Shown here in pieces: positions 11,547 to 21,519 of a stretch of 64,000 bases of DNA. The stretch is taken from the NCBI GenBank assembly GCA_014529385.2, contig CM043970.1, positions 60,129,523 to 60,193,522 of the forward strand, read 5' to 3'. Numbering within the stretch: position 1 is the first letter of the stretch; every line of letters starts with the position of its first letter. This DNA comes from Adiantum capillus-veneris. Lineage: Eukaryota > Streptophyta > Polypodiopsida > Polypodiales > Pteridaceae. The notes below the pieces were generated by a model. The model saw only the letters and a program-made list of their open reading frames with translations, searched no databases and was not told the DNA's origin. The translations under genes and the position numbers were made by a program.

Positions 11547-12131
11547 TTGGGAGTGGTCAACTTGAACGTGGTAGTACATGGATGTTCATGTCCGCATCAA
11601 TTTGTATGCTTGCCAGATGAACACATGAATGGGACGATGATTCTTGGTATTCCATGGATGCGAACATACAAAGCAGTACCAGATTGGGATATGAATCAAC
11701 TAAAGCTATCACTTAAAGGAGGGCAAATCATTGTTCCCATTGCACCAAGCAAAGAGGAATGGAAAATATGCAAGCAGAGTACCAATCCACGAAGAAAATC
11801 TTCTCCATCCCCTCGACAAATAAATGCTACAAGTAGCATGCAAGGAGTCAGGAAAATTTTGGTCCCAAAAGCACAACTTGTGGATAAACCAAATCAGATC
11901 TGGGTGCCTAAAACTTCACCAAAGAAGCAGAAGACAGTTCCAAGGATTCGAGCACAGAATCGAGCATCTATGATCATGGAACCTAAGATGAAAAAGGTTT
12001 GGAAGAAAAAGGAGCACTTATCTTCTCCACACAACGTGAAACCAATCAAACAGTGGCGAGTTAAGTCTCAACAGACTCTCAAAAACCAGGCACCAAGCAA
12101 ACCGAGCTACCAATGGCGAGAAAAAGCTTGA
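11547..12131 (+). pseudogene. Element A second retropepsin, C-terminal half, and basic tail
   Basis: MILGIPWMRTYKAVPDWDMN is the classic second-half retropepsin signature (ILG.PWL/M). It sits downstream of integrase, where gypsy elements normally have no protease. The equivalent in G begins ALLDTGAKMNVIS and ends ILAVSWMKANRVFIDLDM. A lysine/glutamine-rich tail with repeated QW and WVPK motifs follows and may bind nucleic acid. Confidence 0.7.
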
Positions 12132-12143
12132 CAACCGTCTAAC

Positions 12144-12416
12144 GTGCTCCCAACAGCTCAAGCAATCAGCGTGCTTAAACACCCTGATGGTACTATCAAA
12201 CAGAGAGCACAAAGGCTACAAGATTTTCTCTTTGGAAGACACCAGCAACAAACCTCGACATCGGAAACCCTTGAGTTATTTACTCAAGACCCAACTCTTG
12301 CACATCATATTGAGTTGAATTGCATTGATCTTCATATCATGGTAGAGCCAATCACGGCTATCATAGACACAATTGTTCAACCCATGCACACAGTCGTCTC
12401 GGAGACCGCCATCTAG
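12144..12416 (+). pseudogene. Element A pol C-terminal tail
   Basis: A 90-residue frame in register with the preceding segment, separated by a stop at 12129-12131. Aside from HPDGTIKQRAQRLQDFLFG I see no motif. It ends in TAG at 12414-12416, inside the start of the internal purine tract, as pol also does near the equivalent tract in G. Confidence 0.45.
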
Positions 12417-12430
12417 GAGGGGTGGAAGGA
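12415..12430 (+). other. Internal polypurine tract after pol in A
   Basis: AGGAGGGGTGGAAGGA is a purine run with one T directly after the pol stop. A matching tract (AGGAGGGGGGGAGA) lies after pol in G at 55297-55310, and both elements have a further tract before the 3' LTR. It could act as a central primer for plus-strand synthesis or be a relic of an older 3' end. Confidence 0.5.
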
Positions 12431-13855
12431 TACTACTAAATACTAAGTAATTAAGGGCAATGTTTGAAGAGGGAGGAAAAAGTTTCATGTTAATGTGTAA
12501 TTTTTTGCAAAATTACCTAATAATGCCCTTATAATTCATCAACTGGGGAAAAGTCACTGATAATATCTTCCCGATGAGTGTAAATAGTGTATATACTATC
12601 AGAAAATCATTAAAAAAAGTCCTTTTTTGGGTATTTTCATCATTTTTGCTAATAGGAAGGCTTAAAAATGGAGAAATCCAACAAAAAACAATAAAGCTGT
12701 GGTTTTCAAGGGCTTTTCTTAATTATTGGATTTTCACTTTGCTTTTTTTTAAGAGCAATTTTCTATTTTCTTTGATTTTTCTAATAAAAAGGTTAAAAAA
12801 TGATAATAATTAGCAGGAAAGCTCAGATGGAAAAACGGAGGACACGATGGTGATCAGAAAGACAAGGCAGACAAGCACAAAAATTTTCAACAAAATCAGA
12901 AGATGGAAGCGGGAAGTCTAAATTAGGCGGCCAGGCCTACTTCTGCAAAATTTTTGCAGAATGGGCTATAGGAATCCAATTTGGAAAATTTTTGAGCCTA
13001 ACATAGATTTCACGGCCTAATAGGACTAACGGGGGAATCTAGGGAAATTTGGTTCGGGAAGTCCGGGTATAGATAACCAGAGTAGGCTAAATCCACCTCA
13101 TTTCCACTTGGAGCTTTGCAGAGAGAGCATTTCGGCTTCTTTCGTGCGTCATTTCCAGAGCCTACAGTTGACCTTTTCCACCGCTGTCTCACACGAGACA
13201 TGAGGGGTAAGTTCCTTACTAATCAATGATCCATTTTGTACGGCCGGTAGCTAGTCTAAAGCCCTAGAAAAAAACCTAGAAGCCCAGCAGTACACGAAGA
13301 CCTACGACTTAAAAGTGACCATAGCGCCCTGCCAGCTTGACCAAATCGGATGGGATTTGAACCATAGCATGCCCTAACATGATAGAAACATTCCATACCA
13401 TCAGATGATCATTCGGCTGGGGTCAAGGGGGTCCTTAGTAGAGAATTAGGGTTTTTTGGGAAAGGCCAGAATTCCGACCTGACTCCACAGATGTATTGCT
13501 AATGAGGTTCATATACAATGTATATGATTGGTTTGGAGAAATCCATCAAGTAAAGCCCTTGAAAAGAGAAAAACGGCTCGAAGGTTACAAAGCGTCAAAT
13601 TCGACACACGAGGCCAAACTGACTCCAAATGAGCCAGAATTGAACAGATAGCTTCACGATGATGTTACGTACAAGTCCAAAGCGTTAAAGTTGACAGACC
13701 AACCCAACAGACAGAGTAGTCACAAAAGATGGTGATTTCAGAGTCAACAGAGCACAAAAACTCAAAAGCAAGCGAGATTTGAAAGAGAAAAACAGGCGTA
13801 TCATCGCACTAGGCAAGCGCAGGAAAAAGACCCATAAAAGTGGGTACCTACTGGC
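12431..13855 (+). promoter_or_regulatory. Element A pol-aORF spacer; possible internal promoter and intron
   Basis: AT-rich and non-coding. The first part shares 'gggcaatgtttg' and 'tgccctTataatt'-like text with the G spacer, and the block near 12826-12870 ('agatggaaa... gatcag') aligns with the G spacer near 54850. GGGTAAGT at 13205-13212 is a good splice donor match shortly after an ATG, as in G. These shared features suggest a separate transcription or splicing unit for the aORF; no promoter is proven. Confidence 0.35.
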
Positions 13856-16291
13856 TTGAAGGGACCTCGAACAAAACATCATTCAAGGAAAGAGGCCAAG
13901 GATCCCAAGGATCATTTAGAAAGAATCTACCAAGAGGTAGAGGCCTTGAAGCTGAAAGAGGCGGAAGAAGCGGCCAAGAAAGTTGAGGAAGCAGCAACTC
14001 AAGAGCAGGGCCAGGCATCTCCCCGACCCACCTCACCGCCGTCGAAACAACAGGATCAGCCCATGCCCACTCCACCATCTTCACCGCCAGGCCAAGAGAC
14101 CACTGAAGAGGCCGAGACTGATAAGGCAAAAGAGTCTGATTTCACCCACCAAACGGAAGCTACACAACAAACTGACCACGCCGAGCAACATGAAGAAAAG
14201 GAAGCTGAACTAGCACTAGAACAAACAGCCTAGGAAACTCACAAGCCGGCAAATGAAACTGATAAAGAGGAAGATAAAGAAAAGGAGCAAACCACTACAC
14301 ATGAGGAAGTAGCCAAAACTGAGAAGGTGGGAAGGCCTGCAACCGTGGAAACGGAAAGGGTTGAGACCACACAAGTTGTTTCTACTCAGCCAAAAACTGC
14401 CGAGGTTTCAAAACCTGAGGATGGCCAAGAAGTAACCACCTGTATAGAAATACCAGCAATAACAACACAGCAAGAAGCAACACAAGAGCCTGTCGGCACA
14501 TCTGAACTAGCAAGACAAGAGGAGTGGCAGTCCAATGATGAAGTCATTCTACAAGTGAACGAGTATGCAAGGCAGATGCAAATCATGACGGAGAAATTCC
14601 GCTTAGCAGCCTTTAACCGTAGTACTAAAGACAAAGAATTAGAAATGGTCATCGAGGCTCTTCAAGGTGAGCTCGATGACAGAATGGCTACTATTACAAA
14701 TCTCCAAAGACAGTTACAAGAGCTAAAGACTGAAGTAGAATGACATCAGATAGCCAGGGACAACCAACAGAAGGAAATAAAGGAGTTGGGTGACCTCCTG
14801 ACTAAGCTATCTGATGCCTGCAAAGTGAAAGATGAGCAGTTGACAAAAGTGACAAATGAACTTCTCACCACCTCTCTGTCCGCTCAAAAGATTCAAGTAC
14901 AATTAGATGTAGCAAACGCATCACTGCAGTATTCGAAACAAAGGATTAATGATCATGCCACTTTCTTGCGGCAATTAAGAGAAAATCCAGTCGTGGCCTC
15001 GATCAAGGGAACAGATGAGGTGTATAAAGCACTTGAGAAGAAAAACAAATATTTACAGCTGGAGTTGAACCTGGAGCAGTCACAACGCAGAGACCTGGTG
15101 CTCATGTAGGTCCAAAGAGAGGAGGAGCTCCTTAAAGATATTGCAGAATTGAAAAGAGTAAACCAACTCCTCGGAGATGAAAAGCCAGATATACAGGAGG
15201 AGACAGGCACTTCAGAGCCACCTCGAGTGGAAATCCCCTCGGTCTCATTTGCTGACTTTGAGACGCAGTCTACAGTAGAGCCGAGTGGGGAAGAAGATTT
15301 TCAAATCAAAATTACAGAGGCAGACACAATGCCGATGGTCCAGCTATCAAAGGCTGAAGAAGATGCACTAAAGGGGAAGATCGCATTGGTGGTAGATGAG
15401 CAGTGGAAGGCAGCTATGGACTGGGAGTTGAGAGTTTTACACTATGTCAACGTCACACAGCTCACTCCCAATCAAATCAATGCTCAATGGCACCAACAAT
15501 CCTTGTCATACCCTCTCATCAAGGTTGAACTCCTACAGGTAAAGGAAAGATTATACCGAGATATACAAGAAGATGGCGTAGATCAAGACCACCCGAAGTG
15601 GCGGCTAAGCTGGTTGAACAAGAATCCAAGATACTTGATTCTTTTCACGAGAGCACCTGCAGCCATACAGAAAGATCCAACATTTTTTCCTATACCTCGA
15701 GTAAGGACATGGCAAGCACACAAAGCACTGCAGAAGAAGCGGCCAACATGGCTAAACTTTCCCAGGCTGCCAGCTCTTGAGAGAGGTCAAGCAACAGAAG
15801 AATACATGGTGAAAACCCTAACGGGCACCATGACATTCTTCAAAAGTCTGCCAGATCTCTCATGCGCAATGCTTTACAAAATCTGCAGGATGCTACTTAC
15901 TTGCATACAAGTCTTCAATGATCCTGAGCAGACAGGAGCCCCATGGCTCTCATTTTTGGAAGGAAACAAAGGCCTCTGCTATGATCTAAGTGGGCAGCCC
16001 TCAGAGGAAGTTCTTTATGGATTTTACGCCCGATGCATGTTTCTGCCCTCGCACAATATGCTAGCTTTTGAGGAGGCCTTCTACATTGGCTTTTTCACCT
16101 GGCGAATGAAGATATTTGCACCGGTGATAAGCAACCTCACAGTCATATTTGTAGGCTACTCGGTAGTAGAAGTCAAAAACAAAGTCACCATCCAGTTTTT
16201 GCAAGTGCTAGACAAAGAACGCAAACTCAGATATGAAAAAGCACTGGAAGCACTGAAGGACCGCCTTGCCTGCCGTCAACCCGAGGATTAA
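13856..16291 (+). pseudogene. Element A accessory ORF (aORF): coiled coil plus conserved C-terminal domain
   Basis: One frame runs about 812 codons with in-frame stops at 14231-14233, 14741-14743 and 15107-15109. The first 430 residues are charged, with helical heptads (LKLKEAEEAAKK, LQRQLQELKTEVE) and P/T/E/Q-rich spacers. The last 300 residues form a domain shared with G: PKWR, TFFPIPR, HKALQ, PTWLNFP, YMVKTL, YDLSGQP, MFLPS and FEEAFYIGFF. I do not recognise it. It lies after pol on the same strand, where some Tat-type elements carry extra ORFs. The N-terminal domain found in G (52.68-51.75 kb) is missing here. Function unknown; conservation between diverged families implies it mattered. 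Confidence 0.7.
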
Positions 16292-16328
16292 TTCAGCTCA
16301 TAAAGCTGTGTCACGGGATGACACAGGC

Positions 16329-16342
16329 GAGGAGGGAGGGAA
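16329..16342 (+). other. Element A 3' polypurine tract
   Basis: GAGGAGGGAGGGAA ends directly before TGTATAGC, the start of the 3' LTR. Such tracts resist RNase H and prime plus-strand DNA. Its position fixes the left end of the 3' LTR. Confidence 0.8.
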
Positions 16343-17251
16343 TGTATAGCAGCAAGCTAACATGGACACCATTTTTTGGAGTTCTCCTTGTAAAAACAAT
16401 TATTATTTTGATAAATCGGGAATATTGTAACTCCTGTTTTCCTGATAAACCTTGTAACTAATGAGCCGGGGCTACAAGCTTCCAGATTGTATCCGCCATT
16501 CAATTCCCAGCTTTGGTAGAACTCCAGATTATTACTTTTGACCACCCAAAAACCTTGGCTAAGGTATAAAAGCCAATTTTTATAAGTTTTGGATAAGAAA
16601 TACACAGTGTGAGCTAACAGCGCTCACTTCTCTCCTTCTCGCGCTTCCTACTCCCTCTCCGGTTGTCACATTGCGAATGCATTTGTTGCATTGCAACCGC
16701 AGGTAAGAGCTCTACGCATTGACGTAAGCCATTCACAGTATTTTGTAGCTTTTGGCGTCGCTGACCCGCGGCCTAATTTCATCATAACTAGGAATTTACA
16801 CTTTTAAACAAAAACTAAGCATAGACGGGGTATTGGGGCATCATTGCTAAGAATTTAGATGCATTCTGGGTCGAAAACAACTAGGTCAAATATCCACTGC
16901 TGTTAATAATCGCGATTTTGGAACTTGACCGAAAGTGGGGTTTGAGGCCATAGGCATGTGTTCTTAGGTCTTATAAACTTGTCCTAGAAGTTTTGTTACG
17001 TTTGGATGTCATTTGATGCTGTAACAGATGTGATTTGCTTGCCGATGAGCGATTGGCTTTTGGTGATTTCAGTCACTTGAGTGTAGCTTGAGTTAGATGC
17101 AAGTTGTTAGTTGGTTTTCAAGAGATTGACAACCTCTTGTAGCCTCTATGCACTAGTCGAGTTAGCTTCATCCCATGGTTTGACAAATTAATCGTGGTTC
17201 TCGCTAATACTGCAATAAGATAGGATGGTGATGTTAGACATGCGTCCCACA
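16343..17251 (+). repeat. Element A complete 3' LTR
   Basis: Begins TGTATAGC after the polypurine tract and ends CCCACA, 909 bp. TATAAAAG at 16565-16572 is a likely TATA box, followed by a pyrimidine-rich stretch. The last 479 bp repeat the 5' LTR. The palindrome-core motif recurs near 16903-16919. Mismatch and small indels against the 5' copy indicate an old insertion. Confidence 0.8.
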
Positions 17252-17309
17252 GGGTGGTTCCACTTCAAATGCTGGTTCCACTATAAATGCAGCTGTTGTC
17301 GAGTCTTTT

Positions 17310-17714
17310 GTGAAAGGAGAATGTAATGCTGATATTGATGCAGAATGGGCTTTTAGTGCAGAGTGTAGCTATAAACCTACTGTCCATGATGCATGCATGT
17401 CAGTTGCTGTAGATTCACAAGTGTGGTATTTTGATAGTGGTGCTACAAAGCACATTACCTTGCATCGTGATCTTTTCACCTCTCTTGAGTCTGTCTTTTA
17501 TGGGAATTCAGTTACTTGTGCCAACAATGCCTCTTATCCGGTTCAGGGAGTTGAAACGATTGTGCTTACTGCTGCAAATGGTAGTTCTTTTAAGAATCTT
17601 TTGTCTGTATCTGCACTTGCTAGACTTGGTCTTGTAGTCAAATTTGTGGACGATAGATGTACGATACATGATCTCAATTTTGGTGATGAAATTGTTACAT
17701 CTGCCATTTTATGA
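17310..17714 (+). pseudogene. C1 gag tail and copia protease
   Basis: A DAEWAFSAEC segment (end of gag) is followed by WYFDSGATKHIT, the copia protease active site with DSGA, and NASYPVQGVET. The domain cuts the polyprotein. The frame closes at a TGA at 17712-17714 where C2 also changes frame; the pre-integrase region continues as RGLYRLTLYD. Confidence 0.8.
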
Positions 17715-18465
17715 CGTGGGCTGTATAGGCTCACTTTGTATGACAAGAGTGGGCAAAATTTTGCAAATGTAGTTGTGGATTCAAAGGCTATTTTAGATGC
17801 AAAACTTTGGCATGCACGTTTTGTCATCTAAATTTTACCAATTGGTTGCATTTGCAGAAATCTGATATGTTTGCTTCTTTGCTGCCTCTTGAAGCACCTA
17901 TCAAACATGTTTGTGAAGACTGTATTTTGGGTAAGATGCAACGTTCGAAGTTTCCAAAGGATGGTTTAGTTAGGGCCACATGTAGGTTGCATCTTGTGCA
18001 TACTGATGTTTGTGGGCCCACGCAAACTGTGTCCTTGGGAAATTACCTTTACTTCGTGACTTTCATTGTTGATTACTCCAGGCATGCATGGGTATTTCCT
18101 CTTAAAGCAAAGTCCGATTTTTTTATTTTTTTTTGCTTCAAACAATTTCTGGCTATGACTGAAAATGTCTTGAAATGTACTATGGGCACCCTTTGTTCCG
18201 ATCAAGGGGGGAGTACATGTCTCATGAATTTAATGCATTTTTGGCTAGCCATGTGATAAGATACCAATGTATAGTGCCTTATACGCCTCAAGAAAATGGT
18301 GTTGCTGAGAGGAAAAATATGTCACTCATGGAAATGGCAGGATGTATGGTCAAAAGTCAAGCTTTGTTGCATTCTTTTTGGCTTGAGGCCATCATGTGTA
18401 CCACTTATGTACTAAACAGTTGTCCTACAAAAGCTTTGCAGTCTATTACTCCATATGAAGCATAG
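17715..18465 (+). pseudogene. C1 integrase
   Basis: LWHARF begins the zinc-binding part, with a frameshift inside the H..H pair near 17815, then CEDCILGKM gives the Cys pair. VHTDVCGP and YFVTFIVDYSRHAWV are core motifs with the first catalytic Asp. Another frame change near 18200 leads to GGEYMSHEF, YTPQENGVAERKN (catalytic Glu) and VLNSCPTKAL. A TAG follows at 18463-18465. Integrates cDNA. Confidence 0.8.
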
Positions 18466-19148
18466 CATGATAGAAAGCGTTCTATTGAGCACATGCGTGT
18501 TTTTGGCTGTTTGGCATATTATTTGGTGCCACAAACACATCACAAAAAATTGGATGATAAGGCTATCAAATGTATTCTCGTTGTTTATAGTGTTGAAAGC
18601 AAAGGCTACAAGTTGTATCCTCCACAAACAAAGTGTATTCTAGTTTCACACAATGTTGTGTTTGTGGAAGATTTTGTTCAGCCCCCCTTGCTGTCATGTA
18701 GTAGAGACAATATTGTAAGCTCACATGACATTAATGACACTTTGTTCTCTCTTTTTAGTGGTGGAAGTACCAATGTAAATTTGAATGAGGCAAATGTACA
18801 GCCTATGGGGGTTTCTAAAAATGTTACAGATCAGCCTATTATTGATGCAGATGTACATGATGTACGTGATGAGGAAAGGGCTGAAAATGAGCAGGCTAGA
18901 GGTATGCCTAATGGCTGGTGCATACATTGCGTGACATTAAATTGGATGCACCTTTGTCTAGTCGTACTTGTTTAGGTTCTTGCCATGCATCTTATGCATC
19001 AGATTGTTATGCTTTGGCTATGTATAGCTAACATGATGTTGAGGAATCTCTGTCTTTTGATGAAGCACATAAATTAGAAAATTGGATGGCTACTATGCAA
19101 TAAGAATATGATGCACTTATAGAAAATGACACATGGAATTTATGTGAT
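18466..19148 (+). pseudogene. C1 integrase C-terminus to RT linker
   Basis: The frame at 18493-18975 contains MRVFGCLAYYLVPQ and CILVVYSVESKGYKLY, typical of the copia integrase C-terminal region, then an acidic linker. Beyond a stop at 18973-18975 the text resembles the start of copia RT (EAHKLENWMATMQ then a stop, EYDALIENDTWNL). Confidence 0.65.
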
Positions 19149-19748
19149 TTGCCTCTTGGCAAAAAGGCCATTGGTATGAAGTGGGTTTACAAGTTGAAAC
19201 GCAAGCCGGATGGTGAGATTGATTGCTATAAGGCTCAACTTGTTGCAAAGGGTTATGCACAACAAAAAGGCATAGATTACGAAGAGAATTTTGCTCCCAC
19301 TTATTGTATGACTACTGTGCGTTTTCTATGTGCATTGGCAAATCATTTTGGTTGGGATGTACATCAATCAGACATTGTTATTGCTTTCTTGAATGGTGAC
19401 ATATTTGAGGAAGTTTATGTAACACAGCCTCATGGTTTTTTCAAGAAAGGACAAGAGGTTAAGGTGTGCAAATGTAAAAAATATTTGTATGGTTTGAAGC
19501 AATTTCCTCGTGCTTGGTATGAGAAGGCTAACACTCGTTTGGTCAAACGAGGCTTTCGTAATTGTCCAACAGCAAGCACATTGTGTGTAGAGCATGACGG
19601 TGATGTACTTCTCATTGTGCTTCTTTATGTAGATAATTTGCTGCTCAATGGATCAAATGAGAGACATATTGCTAAATTTAAGGCTGATTTGAATGCTACT
19701 TTCAAGATGAAAGATTTGGGGCTGTTGCATCATTACTTGGGTTTATAG
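19149..19748 (+). pseudogene. C1 reverse transcriptase, altered active site
   Basis: KAIGMKWVYKLKRKPDGE, AQLVAKGYAQQKGIDYEE, VHQSDIVIAFLNGD and YGLKQFPRAWY are standard copia RT blocks. The catalytic YVDD motif reads YVDN (LLYVDNLLLNG), which removes one metal-binding Asp. C2 retains YVDD. The frame ends with TAG after HHYLGL. Confidence 0.85.
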
Positions 19749-20620
19749 TTTAAGCATTGTGATGGTGGTATTGCCTTGTGTCAGAAAAGTTACATAGAGA
19801 CATTGCTATGTAAGTTTGGACTTGAGGATTGCAAACCTATTGCCACTCTCATGGAAAAAAAATTGAAATTGAGTCTTCATGATGCTGGTGATCCTGCAGA
19901 TGTCACTCTTTACTGAACTGTTGTTGGATGCCTCATTTATGTATGCAACACGAGGCCGAATATTCAGTTTGTGGTCTCACAGGTCAGCAGATTTATGCAT
20001 AGCCCAGGGTCTAAGCATTGGCAGGTTGTAAAGAGGATTTTTTGCTACTTTAGTGGCACTTTACATCTTGGCTTGTTTTATCCTAAGGGGGATCATTGCT
20101 GCCAGACTTACATGCTTTTTCGTACTCAGATTGGGTTGATTGTTTTGACACACGAGTGTCCACAAGTGGTTTTTGTTTCATGCTTGGAAGTTCATGTATA
20201 TCATGGTTGAGCAAGAAGAAGCCTACTATGGCCACTTCTAGTTGTGAGGCTGAGTACAGGGCATTCTTCACTGGTACGGTTGAGTGTATATGGCTGAGAC
20301 GCCTTATGGCTAATTTGGGTGTTGGACGACAGGACACTGCCAACACTATCTACATTGACAATCAGAGCACATTGACAGTTGCGAGAGGAACCCAATTTTT
20401 CATGCTCCCACAAAGCACATTGAGGTGCATTACCACTATGTCAGGGAGAGGCTCTCACTAGGAGAGATCAGCTTGGCATATGTGCCAACATAGGAAAACC
20501 TTGTCTCGTGAGAAGCTCGAAGCTTTCTGCAAAGCTTCGGGCTCTTTGTGGACTGATCATGTCCTCAGGGCATGGCACTTCCCTTTACTCATGTGCCAGC
20601 TCTCGTTCACCGCATCAGTC
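19749..20620 (+). pseudogene. C1 RNase H region
   Basis: After stops the frames show GCLIYVCNTRPNIQF, FMHSPGSKHW, then SDWVDCFDTRVSTSGFCFMLGSSCISW, SSCEAEYRAFF and DNQSTLTVAR, the copia RNase H. At least two frame changes and a stop near 20458 interrupt it. Ends shortly before the polypurine tract. Confidence 0.75.
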
Positions 20621-20631
20621 GAGGGGGAATT
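20621..20631 (+). other. C1 polypurine tract
   Basis: GAGGGGGAA followed by TTTGTTACT. The purine run lies directly before the TG that opens the LTR. Corresponding tract in C2 reads GGGGGGGA on the minus strand. Confidence 0.7.
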
Positions 20632-20883
20632 TGTTACTATATACATGTGGTAGTGATGTGTGTGAACACACTAGGTCCTAGTGTGTTCACACACTAGGAC
20701 TGCTGAGGCATTTTTTTCCTCTTTAGGAGGTTTTCCCCCCCGTGTGTTGTATATACGCCCATCACTCTAGGGCTATCTATCTTTCCATTGCACACTAAGT
20801 AATACACTCTCTGTTGTGTGCCTTGAGCTTCCTTCATCTTCTCCAAGATGTGTGTGTGTTTTCTTGCAACCCTAGTTCCAACA
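20632..20883 (+). repeat. C1 3' LTR
   Basis: TGTTACTATA to GTTCCAACA, 252 bp, aligning to the LTRs of C2 in reverse orientation. It contains a 29-bp hairpin at 20662-20690 with 14-base arms (GTGAACACACTAGG and its complement) that C2 lacks. Right of it lies the gag of element D. Confidence 0.85.
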
Positions 20884-21105
20884 TTCAAGAGGCCTCCTAA
20901 GCTCTCTCTCCTCTTGTAGAGGAAGGGTTATCCCATAAGCGCGAAGTTGTTGAGTAACTTCGGTTTGCAAAGCAGGGATGCCCATAGCTTGTTGCAAGCT
21001 AGTAACAACATAATTGACAAAAATAGGGGCATCATCATTAGCACCTTCATGTGCAAAATGAAAGTCATGAATGTTCATTCTACTCTCTTGGTTATTGTCA
21101 GCCAT
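20884..21105 (-). pseudogene. Element D gag start, cut by C1
   Basis: On the minus strand an ATG at 21105 opens MADNNQESRMNIHDFHF, about 74 residues ending where the C1 LTR begins. It is 400 bases downstream of an initiator-Met-like primer site, the right place for gag. The MADNN start also opens gag of C2, but the rest differs, so the superfamily of D is not settled. Confidence 0.5.
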
Positions 21106-21506
21106 GTTAACAAAATTTGTGTACTTACTTAGTGTATGCTTTGGCAATTCAAAACCTTAGTTGCCACTCCTCTTAACCTTTGAAAATTGGCACTTAAGTA
21201 TCTACACCCACGGCTCGAAGTGGTTAATTATAGAGAGTAGTGGAGTGGGTCTAATATTGCAAAACTGCCAAGGGCTAGCTCCTTTTGGACTTCTTATGGC
21301 TCAATAATGGTAAAGCCGTAGGCAATTCTAAAAAGACCCCATTATTAAGTCCAAAGCTCTCGAGGTGTGCACCATACCCCACATAGTGGGCTCAACAAAA
21401 CCAATAATAGATCCCAGTCCCACTTACCCTAATATAATTAACAAAATCAACCATTTATAGGTTACTTAAGGACCTCTCTTCTTAAGCAAGAAAAGAGAAA
21501 CCAAAT
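21106..21506 (-). promoter_or_regulatory. Element D leader
   Basis: Between the primer site and the gag ATG on the minus strand, non-coding. No motif beyond position. Confidence 0.4.
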
Positions 21507-21518
21507 GCTCAGATACCA
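21507..21518 (-). other. Element D primer binding site, initiator-Met-like
   Basis: Minus strand reads TGGTATCTGAGC, one mismatch from the common plant site TGGTATCAGAGC complementary to initiator tRNA-Met. It lies one base after an LTR-like end (minus ...CATTACA). Confidence 0.7.
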
Positions 21519-21519
21519 A

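Larger units (their letters stand above)
772..17251 (+). mobile_element. Element A: long decayed Ty3/gypsy LTR retrotransposon
   Basis: Two direct repeats of about 480 bp (776-1256 and 16773-17251) bracket an Asp-like primer site, a long leader, gag, protease, RT, RNase H, integrase, a second retropepsin-like domain, an accessory ORF and a polypurine tract. RT preceding integrase marks Ty3/gypsy. The length of about 16.5 kb is extreme even for the plant Tat/Ogre group, which it resembles by its Asp-type primer site and extra ORF. Coding regions are interrupted by about a dozen stops and frameshifts, so the copy is dead. No matching target duplication is visible, because the 5' LTR lacks its first half. 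Confidence 0.85.
17252..20883 (+). mobile_element. Copia element C1, 5'-truncated
   Basis: Protease, integrase, RT and RNase H follow in that order, which defines Ty1/copia. The sequence begins inside gag just after the 3' LTR of A and ends with a 252-bp LTR. It is closely related to C2 at 31066-36153. There is no 5' LTR, primer site or capsid region. Multiple stops and frame changes make it non-functional. Confidence 0.85.
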
